Of a stretch of 64,000 nucleotides of DNA, positions 26,520 to 34,300 are shown one piece after another. The notes beneath the pieces were generated by a model. That model made no database searches. It saw only the letters and a list, made by a program, of their open reading frames with translations, and was not told the origin of the DNA. The stretch's first letter is position 1. Every line of letters starts with the position of its first letter. A program made the position numbers and the translations under genes. Source of the stretch: 4572-13 sp964594065 (GTDB lineage: Bacteria; Planctomycetota; Phycisphaerae; Sedimentisphaerales; Anaerohalosphaeraceae); the NCBI GenBank assembly GCA_964594065.1, contig CAZQKX010000008.1, positions 14,556-78,555 of the forward strand, in the 5' to 3' direction.

Positions 26520-28679
26520 ATGAATAAAACAGCAACATTACTGTTAATGGTGATTTGTTTAAATCTGCCGTCTTTCGGTCTCGTCATCGGGGACTTTGAA
26601 GGCGGCAGTCTCGATGGCTGGTCGGGTTCAGGCGGAACTATTTCGACTGATACATTGGGAGCAACGACCGGGGCAGGCTCTATGAAGGTGGTAGCACCGG
26701 GGGGTTGGGGGATTCGAGCGGAGAAAAATGTCTTTGATTTAAGACATCTCTTTGATGAGCCGGATGCAAAAATTTCAATGGATATTTCTGCCAGATCCGA
26801 TGACCTTGTTGCCGAAAACTGGTGTTTTGTAGGTATCCTCGTGAACTGTGACGGTCACTGGGGGGTGCATAGTGAACATCTAATTCAATTTGGAGCAGGA
26901 TCCAGTTTTATTACAGCAAGGTATGAGTTTACGCTTCCACAAGATGTGATTGACACATTGGTGGCTGCATCAAGTTATGCCTCAATTGGAATCATGACGA
27001 ATTCACATAGCGGAGTAACAATATACGTCGATAATATCGGAATCAACGAGGATATTCCTGTTATTTCAGAGGTGGATGTTACCGTTGATGCCGGATCATT
27101 TATTCGTACGATACCCATGACGATGTACGGCGGTAATTTAACAGCCTGGGACTGGACCCAGAACGGAACAGATACAACTTATAACAATCTGCTTATTGCT
27201 TCGGGGCGTAAGTATATGCGCATGCCGGGCGGTTCATGGAGTGATGCACATCTGTGGAGTGATATTGAAGGCCCCAATAACTCACAATCCTGGAAAGTAA
27301 GTTACCAGGAAACGCTGAATCTTCTGGATGCAATCAGTCAGCCCGCCGAGGAGGTGACTCCAATGCTTCAGCCGGTCGTTAATTTTCCAGGTTACTGGTA
27401 TGACACGCTTCAGGATGATACACCGGGGGATGAGATAAACTTAAATTATGAAATTGCCCATCAGAATGCTGTTGATGCAGCGGTAGCGTGGGTGCAGGAC
27501 CAAAGTTCTCGTCCGGTAACAGCGAAGTATTGGGAGATCGGAAATGAAGTTTCCGGTCCCTGGGAGGCCGGCTGGTTCGAGGGGATTAGCGGTACTTATT
27601 ACGGGGATTATTTTGCGGACTTTTATTTAGCCATGAAAGCGGAGAATCCTGATATTAAAATCGGAGCCGTTGCCGATCCCTACCATAGCTTAAATCCGTA
27701 TGGTTGGCATGATGGATACTGGACTTATGATACACTGACAGCTGCGGCGGCAAGAGGGACGATTCCTGATTTTCTGATAATACATGCCTATCCCGGCAGC
27801 GGACAAGAAGCTTCGTATAATCCTATCTTGCTTGATGAAAAAGTAGATGAAATAGCCGACTACACTTCGAGTCTTGATAGTATTGTAACCAGTGCGTTGG
27901 GCCCCGAATATGTCGGACAAATTAAATACTGGATGACGGAATGGGATGCCTTTGGAACTCAGAGGGACACTGAAGATTATGTAAGGCAAAACTGTTATGT
28001 GAATGCGATGTTCCATTTTCAGTACATTCTCGAGATGGCTAAGCACAACTGGCAAGGCGCAAATACCTGGGCACAAACGGAATATTCGACGATGGATTTT
28101 GTTCACCCGCATTGGTATGTGCACCCATTGATGATTCATAAATTCGGCAGAGATTTGGTTTCAGCCTCAACGACAGATACTATCGTCAGGGCCTATGCGA
28201 GCATCGATGCAAATAATAACCTGACCCTGTTAATTGTTAATAATTCTCCTACGGAAGATATTACTGCAAATATTGACATTTCCGGCTTTAATACTTCAAG
28301 CAATGCAGAGCAGTGGTTGATTGAACCGGCTGGTTCGTTAATACCCTACGGAGTCAATATCCAGGACTCCGAAGATCTCAGTATAAACGGGATTGTCCAT
28401 CCGGATCCATTAACGGTAGGATCAATGAGCGGAGAAAGTGTTACCGCAGGGAATAGTTTTGCGCTCGTACTGCCGAAATCATCAATAGCATTACTCAAAA
28501 TTCCAAATCAAATGCAGCCATACGGCGATTTTACGGGTGATCATCTCGTTAATATTAATGACCTGTCGGGATTTATGAATATTTGGCTGTCATCTGATTG
28601 TATTTATGATCTGGATCGAGATTGCAAAATTACACTGTTTGAGTTTGCCGAAATGGCTCAAAGTTGGATCGACCTATGA
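26520..28679 (+). CDS. Secreted clan GH-A-like glycoside hydrolase with dockerin-like tail
   Basis: A 719-residue protein with a signal peptide. Residues about 22-180 form a beta-sandwich binding domain (GDFEGGSLDGW, GILVNCDGHW) shared with the PEP-CTERM protein downstream. The catalytic part begins near 200 (MTMYGGNLTAWDW, RKYMRMPGGSWSD). WEIGNE gives the probable acid/base Glu343, and MTEWDAFG the probable nucleophile Glu474, in the order and spacing of clan GH-A retaining enzymes. It resembles GH44, GH51 and GH39 but I cannot fix the family. The C-terminus (about 668-719) is a dockerin-like repeat ending FAEMAQSWIDL. It likely attacks a plant or algal polysaccharide outside the cell. Confidence 0.75.
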   Translation: MNKTATLLLMVICLNLPSFGLVIGDFEGGSLDGWSGSGGTISTDTLGATTGAGSMKVVAPGGWGIRAEKNVFDLRHLFDEPDAKISMDISARSDDLVAENWCFVGILVNCDGHWGVHSEHLIQFGAGSSFITARYEFTLPQDVIDTLVAASSYASIGIMTNSHSGVTIYVDNIGINEDIPVISEVDVTVDAGSFIRTIPMTMYGGNLTAWDWTQNGTDTTYNNLLIASGRKYMRMPGGSWSDAHLWSDIEGPNNSQSWKVSYQETLNLLDAISQPAEEVTPMLQPVVNFPGYWYDTLQDDTPGDEINLNYEIAHQNAVDAAVAWVQDQSSRPVTAKYWEIGNEVSGPWEAGWFEGISGTYYGDYFADFYLAMKAENPDIKIGAVADPYHSLNPYGWHDGYWTYDTLTAAAARGTIPDFLIIHAYPGSGQEASYNPILLDEKVDEIADYTSSLDSIVTSALGPEYVGQIKYWMTEWDAFGTQRDTEDYVRQNCYVNAMFHFQYILEMAKHNWQGANTWAQTEYSTMDFVHPHWYVHPLMIHKFGRDLVSASTTDTIVRAYASIDANNNLTLLIVNNSPTEDITANIDISGFNTSSNAEQWLIEPAGSLIPYGVNIQDSEDLSINGIVHPDPLTVGSMSGESVTAGNSFALVLPKSSIALLKIPNQMQPYGDFTGDHLVNINDLSGFMNIWLSSDCIYDLDRDCKITLFEFAEMAQSWIDL

Positions 28680-28839
28680 TGAATAAAGTCAGCGAATAAT
28701 TAAAAGTGTATAGTGTAGCGTGTGTGAGTAGTGTGTGTGGAAGGAATAACGGATTGACGGAGCATGTAAAGGAATATAAGCAATGTAGTGCAGTTAAGTA
28801 ATTGAAATGTACATTTTAATTTTTTGGAGGTATGGTAAG

Positions 28840-29424
28840 ATGAAAAGTAAAATTGTAATGTTAATGTGTGTGTTGTCAATGACATCGCTCAGCTTTGGTG
28901 TTGATATCGGCGACTTTGAAGGGGCCCTGGATCCCTGGGGGGCGGGGGCCAATGTATCATTAGACACAATAGGAGCTACATCCGGAACCGGTTCAATGAA
29001 AGTCACTACTCCGGGTGGTTGGATAGGAGCTCATAGCGAGATGGATGCAATGGCTTATCAGGCTCTTTTAACAACACCGGGTGCTTATGTCACAATGGAT
29101 ATTACTGCAAGAAGCGGCGATCTTCCGGGTTATTGGTTACAGGTTGGGCTTTTAGTTAATTGTAACGATCACTGGGAGATCAGGGATGGGCAGGCGATTG
29201 CTATCGGAGATCAAGAGAATTACACTACCGCGACCTATGAGTTCGATCTTGCTCCTTCACAAGCTGCGATGGGAGCTGCCTGGGAATACCTGAATCTGGG
29301 AATACACAGCAATAGTGGTGCCGGAGCATTCTATGTTGACAACATTCAGATTGTTCCTGAACCGGCGACCCTGTCGATGTTAGGCCTTGGCGCTCTGGCG
29401 ATGCTGAAACGCCGGAAAGCGTAG
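28840..29424 (+). CDS. PEP-CTERM protein with the glycosidase-type binding domain
   Basis: I start at ATG 28840 (GGAGG nine bases upstream, normal signal peptide); upstream codons to 28807 add non-signal residues. The 194-residue product has a signal peptide, a single beta-sandwich domain and a PEP-CTERM anchor: VPEPATLSMLG, a hydrophobic helix and KRRK. That domain closely matches the N-terminal domain of the upstream glycosidase (GDFEG, DTLGATTGAGSMKV versus DTIGATSGTGSMKV, LLVNCNDHW). PEP-CTERM proteins are processed by exosortase and sent to the cell surface; no exosortase is in the window. Confidence 0.85.
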   Translation: MKSKIVMLMCVLSMTSLSFGVDIGDFEGALDPWGAGANVSLDTIGATSGTGSMKVTTPGGWIGAHSEMDAMAYQALLTTPGAYVTMDITARSGDLPGYWLQVGLLVNCNDHWEIRDGQAIAIGDQENYTTATYEFDLAPSQAAMGAAWEYLNLGIHSNSGAGAFYVDNIQIVPEPATLSMLGLGALAMLKRRKA

Positions 29425-29454
29425 ATTAGTATTTGATTAAGTAATGACAGCTTT

Positions 29455-29487
29455 AGCGGGCCGACCTTATGTGTCGGCCCGCTTTTA
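29455..29487 (+). terminator. Intrinsic terminator after the PEP-CTERM gene
   Basis: GCGGGCCGAC pairs perfectly with GTCGGCCCGC around a seven-base loop, followed by TTTTAT, 31 bases after the stop codon. Confidence 0.85.
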
Positions 29488-29544
29488 TATTTGAAATCCC
29501 TGCAATACCAAAATTCAGTAATACGCGATATTATTAATCAGGAG

Positions 29545-29588
29545 CTTACAAGCAGGGGATCACAGGTTCAAGTCCTGTACCGCCCATT
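29545..29588 (+). pseudogene. tRNA-Val 3' fragment, right attachment repeat
   Basis: Forty-four bases equal to tRNA-Val from its anticodon loop to its 3' end, with one change (A at 29559). No 5' half is present, so it cannot form a tRNA. It is the original end of the tRNA gene displaced by the island, or the equivalent attachment remnant. Confidence 0.85.
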
Positions 29589-29592
29589 TTTC

Positions 29593-29635
29593 AAAAGACC
29601 TCGTTTTCAGGAACGAAAACGAGGTCTTTTGATTT
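29593..29635 (+). terminator. Intrinsic terminator after the tRNA fragment
   Basis: A 16-bp perfect stem, AAAAGACCTCGTTTTC with its complement, encloses AGGAAC and is followed by TTTTT. It is in the position a tRNA-Val terminator would take, so it is probably the original terminator of the tRNA gene. Confidence 0.8.
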
Positions 29636-29703
29636 TTAATTCAAGGTTAATCCAAACCGAATCAACAAAAATAGGATTTGACCGTGACATTTATATTGAC
29701 CGA

Positions 29704-31827
29704 TCACAAAGCAAGCAGCCTGATATTACGAAATTCCACGTAGTCACCATGTCCCAAAAATCCGATATGGCCGGTTTTATTCAACAATCCCGGATGTTCC
29801 TTGCCGGATAGTGTACCGTTTTTGGAGGCTTCTTCGATATCGCCCTCAACGATCGTTGTCCCGTTCAGGTTCACGGTAATATGCGTTCCGTCTGCGATCA
29901 CTTCTTCGAAATTCCATTCGCCAACCGGCTTGAGGCAGCCTCGCTTGGCGGGGTCGGCAGCAATGACACCGTAGACAGAGCCATGATACTGCCAGTCATG
30001 CAGATTACTGTATTTTTCGGCGGTATCATCAAGTATCTGCAGTTCCATTCCGACATACGCCGCATCGCCTTCAAGCGGGGTCCGAATACCAAGCCCGTTG
30101 TTAGCGCCCGGATCAAGTTTGAACTCAAACCGAAGAATAAAATTGTCATATTCTTTCTCAGTGTAAATGTTGCGGCCAGTACCTTTCCGGCAGAACAATA
30201 CACCATCATTGACGCCATAGCTGTCTACCGAACCTGTCCATCCGGCCAGGTCCCGTCCATTGAACAACGGTACAAACCCATCCGCTTTCTCCTGCTTCGT
30301 CAGAACATTTACTGTGTGTTCCGCATCGAACCGACGAATGAAGATATTGCGAAAGCGTGTCTGACTTTTGTCGTACCCGTCACCCCCCGGATGAACTTGC
30401 AGGCAGATCGTTCCTTCTTCGGGGATTCCCGCAGTGCTTTCTTCAGTATGTTGAAAATCGGTGATCTGTATGTCATTGAGCCATACACGGATACGCGCCG
30501 GCTCTCCCTGACAGATGATCCTTAACCGGTTCCATTGCCCCTTCCTGAACTGCTTAATACCGTCGGTGCAATGGCGTACAAAGCCTTGCGTCCACGGGCA
30601 ATAGATGCCGCCGATCTCGCCGCCGTTGCGGTAGTCCAGCGTAACCTGGTGGCTTTTGCCGTCCGGGCCAACCCGCAGAAAGACGCCGGTATCAAACGGC
30701 CAGTCGATCTTGGTTTCCAGCATCAATTCAAAGTCCCGGAATGTCTCTGTACTCGTCAGGAAACCGCCTTTCCCGGGAGGGTCCTGGATACCGACGATCA
30801 CACCGTTTTCAACGGTCCACTTACCTGTTGGTTCTTTTTCATTGGGAAGCCCGTCATGCCGTTTCCAATCGGTCAGGTCCTTGCCGTTGAACATCGAGGT
30901 AAATCCCGCGGGGATGCGGGAGCCATGTTCCTGAACACAGGCAGACGGCAGTGTATTGGCGGCAGCCGCTCGAATATATTCCGGCATCTTTGAATCTTCG
31001 ATGAAGGCATTGCAGATTGTCACACAGAGGTCTCGATTGCCTGTTTCTGCCTGACGGCGTGCGAACAACAGGTACAGCGAGATATATTGTGCACGATCAT
31101 AGGCATTTTTCGTTTGGGTGGCATCGCTCAGGATTTTCTGTGACGAGGGCTCGCCGATATTGGCCAGTGCATACAGCGCGATATCACGTGTACTGCGGTC
31201 TTTGCTCATTGCGTAGGGGGTGATCTTTTTGACCGCTGCGTTGCTTTGCAGTTCTCCCAGTGACTTGATAATGGTTGGTTTATTGACTGGATCGACAGCG
31301 TTTAGTGCTTTCAAAAACTCGTTTTCGACATCGTCGGTTCCGATCGTCAGCAAGGCACGGGCAGCATAATCGCAAAGAAATTCATCGTTCAGATATGTTG
31401 CCAGCGGCTCGACAGATTCATTCTTGCCGGCCAACTGCAACTGGCTGATCAGAAACGCTTTGTTCTGTTTATGAGAGACCGCTGCAAGAGCGTCGATCAG
31501 CGCTTCTGCGTAAACTACTCGTTCGGATTCGGCTCCCTCACGGCTGACATAATCTGTCAAAGCACTCAGGCCGTAACGAGCCCCGGTATCACGCGGATCG
31601 CTTGGCGAAAGCAGCATTTCAGCTAAAAGGGCCGTGGCCTGTGGATTCAACGCTACCAGTTTGGCTGCCAGTTCATCCCGATGTTGAGAGTTGCTGGCGG
31701 GCATTTGGCTGATTATCTCAACTACTTGTGATTGATGGATTATGGGGCTCGATACTTTCGTCTGACTGCAACCGATAAGCACGACTATAATGCTCATCAT
31801 TAAGAATAAATATTTGATGGATTTCAT
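29704..31827 (-). CDS. Lipoprotein with HEAT-like repeats and two DUF1080 domains
   Basis: The 707-residue protein begins with a lipoprotein signal (LIGC, Cys20). Residues about 35-290 are helical repeats of the HEAT/armadillo kind. Two DUF1080 (PF06439, 3-keto-disaccharide hydrolase) domains follow, starting at FTSMFNGKDLTDWKR (about 305) and FVPLFNGRDLAGWTG (about 515). The LamG-like sandwich residues GVFLRV and NGLGIRT are present. These domains cleave glycosides oxidised at carbon 3. It lies 48 bases after a Gfo/Idh/MocA gene and is probably co-transcribed; the two activities (oxidation and cleavage) would fit one pathway, though the substrate is unknown. Confidence 0.85.
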   Translation of the reverse strand: MKSIKYLFLMMSIIVVLIGCSQTKVSSPIIHQSQVVEIISQMPASNSQHRDELAAKLVALNPQATALLAEMLLSPSDPRDTGARYGLSALTDYVSREGAESERVVYAEALIDALAAVSHKQNKAFLISQLQLAGKNESVEPLATYLNDEFLCDYAARALLTIGTDDVENEFLKALNAVDPVNKPTIIKSLGELQSNAAVKKITPYAMSKDRSTRDIALYALANIGEPSSQKILSDATQTKNAYDRAQYISLYLLFARRQAETGNRDLCVTICNAFIEDSKMPEYIRAAAANTLPSACVQEHGSRIPAGFTSMFNGKDLTDWKRHDGLPNEKEPTGKWTVENGVIVGIQDPPGKGGFLTSTETFRDFELMLETKIDWPFDTGVFLRVGPDGKSHQVTLDYRNGGEIGGIYCPWTQGFVRHCTDGIKQFRKGQWNRLRIICQGEPARIRVWLNDIQITDFQHTEESTAGIPEEGTICLQVHPGGDGYDKSQTRFRNIFIRRFDAEHTVNVLTKQEKADGFVPLFNGRDLAGWTGSVDSYGVNDGVLFCRKGTGRNIYTEKEYDNFILRFEFKLDPGANNGLGIRTPLEGDAAYVGMELQILDDTAEKYSNLHDWQYHGSVYGVIAADPAKRGCLKPVGEWNFEEVIADGTHITVNLNGTTIVEGDIEEASKNGTLSGKEHPGLLNKTGHIGFLGHGDYVEFRNIRLLAL

Positions 31828-31875
31828 ATTTTCACCTTTTTTCTATGAGCTCATCTTTATTGATTAAACGGACTC

Positions 31876-33177
31876 TTATATCACCCACGGCGCACGCATT
31901 GGCTGACGGATGAGCCGGTTTGCTTCCTCATCGTTTATGAACTGCTGCCTGTCGGGATTAAAGCGAAGCTTTCTGCCTAAACGAACAGCAATGATCGCCA
32001 TATTGACTAATGTGCAGGAGCGATGACCGTTCTGCTCGTTCAGTGCGAATTTTTTTCGAGTCCGAACTGCTTCATTAAAATCGGTAACGACCGGTTCGAT
32101 ATCCGGCAGTTCGGCGAGCTTTTCTTTCAGGTTCGGGATATCCGATTTAAAATCCTTGTAAAGCTTCCCATTGCTGCCTTCGACAAAAGCAGCGTTTTTG
32201 TCCCGGTTGTCGCCGTCAAGAACGATCTGGCAGCCATCGGCATACCGCAGCGTAATCCGCCGCCAGGGTTTGGCCGCATCGGGGTGCTGCTGTTGGGTTT
32301 CGGCTTCAACTTCGATCGGGCTGGTATCATCCTTGCCGAGAATAAACTGAGCCGGGTCCAGATAATGCTGGCCCATGTCACCGAGTCCTCCGCCGTCATA
32401 ATCCCAGTAACCCCTGAACGATGAATGCACTCTATGCGGATGATAGGGCTTGACCGGAGCCGGTCCGAGCCACATATCATAATCAAGATTTTCGGGTACC
32501 GGTTGCGGGACCAGATCCGTACGCCCGCTCCAGGTATCCAGTTTCCAGTTCAAGCCGGTTGTCTCGCTGATCGTGATCTTCAACGGCCACCCCAACAAGC
32601 CGCTGGCAACGAGTTTGCGTGTGGGGCGAACTTCTGCGCCGGTGCCGTCATAGGTGTGGTATCCGCCTGCGAATCCGCCGCGGAAACGGAACCAGGTATT
32701 GATACGGAAGATTCGTTCATTTCGCTGGACCGCTTCGATCACTTTTTGACCTTCATAAATGGTCCGGGTCATCGGCTTTTCGCACCAGATGTCTTTGCCG
32801 GCATTAGCCGCAGCGATTGCCATCAGCCCATGCCAGTGCGGCGGGGTAGCGATACGAACCACATCGATATCCGGACGAGCCAGAAGCTGGCGAAAATCAT
32901 GATATCCTTTGCAGCTATTGCCGGCTTCGGCCATTCCCTTTGCCAAATGTTCGGTATCCACGTCACAAATTGCCACGAGCTGTGATTCGGGATCCTTTTT
33001 TACCTGGTCAAGATGCCCCATCCCCATCATGCCGGTACCGATGATGGCATAGTTGAGTTTTTCGCTGGGAGCAATGTGTCCTTGTCCGCCGAGGACATGG
33101 CGAGGAACAATTGAAAATGCGCCTGCAGTTAATAAGGATTGCTTAAGAAATGTTCGTCGATTGTTTCGATCCATCAT
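31876..33177 (-). CDS. Tat-exported Gfo/Idh/MocA family oxidoreductase
   Basis: I start at ATG 33177, which has CGGAG six bases upstream; ATG 33192 adds five residues and lacks a site. The 433-residue product has a twin-arginine signal (NRRTFLKQ) followed by a hydrophobic stretch. The N-terminal Rossmann domain reads YAIIGTGMMGMGHL; EKPMTR carries the conserved lysine of the family, and HWHGL and GLGDMGQHYLD follow in the C-terminal domain. Such enzymes oxidise or reduce sugars with bound NAD(P). It heads a transcript with the DUF1080 lipoprotein, from a strong promoter at 33234. Confidence 0.88.
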   Translation of the reverse strand: MMDRNNRRTFLKQSLLTAGAFSIVPRHVLGGQGHIAPSEKLNYAIIGTGMMGMGHLDQVKKDPESQLVAICDVDTEHLAKGMAEAGNSCKGYHDFRQLLARPDIDVVRIATPPHWHGLMAIAAANAGKDIWCEKPMTRTIYEGQKVIEAVQRNERIFRINTWFRFRGGFAGGYHTYDGTGAEVRPTRKLVASGLLGWPLKITISETTGLNWKLDTWSGRTDLVPQPVPENLDYDMWLGPAPVKPYHPHRVHSSFRGYWDYDGGGLGDMGQHYLDPAQFILGKDDTSPIEVEAETQQQHPDAAKPWRRITLRYADGCQIVLDGDNRDKNAAFVEGSNGKLYKDFKSDIPNLKEKLAELPDIEPVVTDFNEAVRTRKKFALNEQNGHRSCTLVNMAIIAVRLGRKLRFNPDRQQFINDEEANRLIRQPMRAPWVI

Positions 33178-33233
33178 CGCATACTCCGACATTTAATCTG
33201 TTCCATTCAGTTATGTTTTTCAACCGTGCCGTG

Positions 33234-33262
33234 ATTATAATTAATTACAAAGAATAATACAA
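33234..33262 (-). promoter_or_regulatory. Sigma-70 promoter of the Gfo/Idh/MocA-DUF1080 operon
   Basis: On the minus strand, TTGTAT (33262-33257) and a perfect TATAAT (33239-33234) are separated by 17 bp, about 50 bases upstream of the chosen start. Confidence 0.7.
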
Positions 33263-33316
33263 GCACCGAGAATGCGTAACAAGTATCTGCTATCCATTAA
33301 CATCCTGCTTTGATCG

Positions 33317-33799
33317 TTATGTCAGCTCAGGCCGAATTATCTCAATATACTCCGGGATACGTTTCTGAAGCGTTTCGTTCAGATGCATCTGTGACTCGAT
33401 CTTGACCGGCTCGATCCCGAAAATAACGATCTCATCGGGACACTGATCGATCGCCCTGGCCAGTTCGATGACTTTCAGGATATCCACCTCATGCAGGGAC
33501 AGATGCGCCATTTGCTTGACGCTGTTTACATCGTCCGGCGTAAACCGACGGATCGTGCCGGGGGTGGTCCCCATCAGGCAACAGTCGATCAGAATGGCTT
33601 TTTTACGTTCGGCGATAGTATGCAGAAGGTACATGCCGCCGCATCCGCCGTCATAGTATTCAATATTTTCGCTGGGCAGATCTCCATTTTGGGCCATCTT
33701 CAACAATTCATCCACTAGCGCCGTCCCAATGCCCTCATCAGCCATCAGCGGATTGCCTAACCCGACCACAATTGTATCTTTTGTATTTGATAATCCCAC
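33317..33799 (-). CDS. Hydrogenase maturation protease (HycI/HyaD family)
   Basis: A 160-residue endopeptidase of the family that removes the C-terminal tail of [NiFe] hydrogenase large subunits after nickel insertion. GLGNPLMADEGIG holds the first metal ligand, YDGGCGGMYLL the second region, and LSLHEVD the histidine; these bind nickel in HybD. The likely substrate is the hydA product encoded 1.9 kb upstream, whose C-terminus ends in the cleavable form. It is separated from the hydrogenase genes by a PAS-LuxR regulator and has its own likely transcription start. Confidence 0.9.
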   Translation of the reverse strand: MGLSNTKDTIVVGLGNPLMADEGIGTALVDELLKMAQNGDLPSENIEYYDGGCGGMYLLHTIAERKKAILIDCCLMGTTPGTIRRFTPDDVNSVKQMAHLSLHEVDILKVIELARAIDQCPDEIVIFGIEPVKIESQMHLNETLQKRIPEYIEIIRPELT

Positions 33800-34300
33800 G
33801 GTTTTTCCTGCTGTAACAATGATTTCTATTTATTATCCCTTTACCTGTCAATTACGCAAAGCCGGTTATCCGGAAAGTTCCAACGGATTATATTAAAAAA
33901 AGCCACAAGATGAAACCCAAAAGACCCGCTAAATCATTTTAAACGGGGACGATCAAAGGATGGTTGGGGCGGAGTACCACTGAAGAAAAGTGTACTAAAT
34001 GGACGTCACATAATGTAAAAGGGCTGACTTTTCATAGCCAACCCTTTTACATTAGGATATTAGGTGAAGAAGTTCATCAGGAACAAAAGTTTTCTCTCCC
34101 CGGAAAAAACACCCATTCTCAGGCGGTATTAAACACTTCCTCACAATTTTACTTCTGCCGCCGATTACGGCTAATTACTATACACAGAATCTACTTTTTT
34201 TCAATCGTGGCAAATACGGGATTATCAAAAAAGCCTGATATTGAGCTAATAATGTTGGTTGTAGGGGCATATTTTCCGAAAAAAATGGTTTTTATAATTC
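33800..34300. other. Intergenic region with a long inverted repeat
   Basis: No convincing gene. A plus-strand frame at 33964-34335 overlaps the PAS-LuxR gene and has no ribosome site. The main feature is a 13-bp perfect inverted repeat at 34011-34054. The rest is A+T rich; it may hold the promoter for the protease gene but I cannot place it. Confidence 0.5.
34011..34054. repeat. Inverted repeat / hairpin
   Basis: TAATGTAAAAGGG and CCCTTTTACATTA are perfect complements around an 18-base loop, which itself can pair GGCT with AGCC. No T-run follows on either strand, so it is not a typical terminator. It could be a small element or the 3' hairpin of the minus-strand regulator transcript. Confidence 0.55.

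Larger units (their letters stand above)
21297..29588 (+). mobile_element. 8.3-kb genomic island integrated at tRNA-Val
   Basis: The segment lies between the intact tRNA-Val and a displaced copy of the tRNA 3' part. It holds an ECF sigma factor, a FecR/LamG protein, a large secreted protein, a glycosidase and a PEP-CTERM protein, all on the plus strand, while the genes on both sides run on the minus strand. The first 780 bases are noncoding and A+T rich. No integrase, excisionase or mobilisation gene is visible, so the island is either a decayed integrative element or one moved in trans. The direct repeat is observed; transfer as a unit is inference. Confidence 0.75.
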
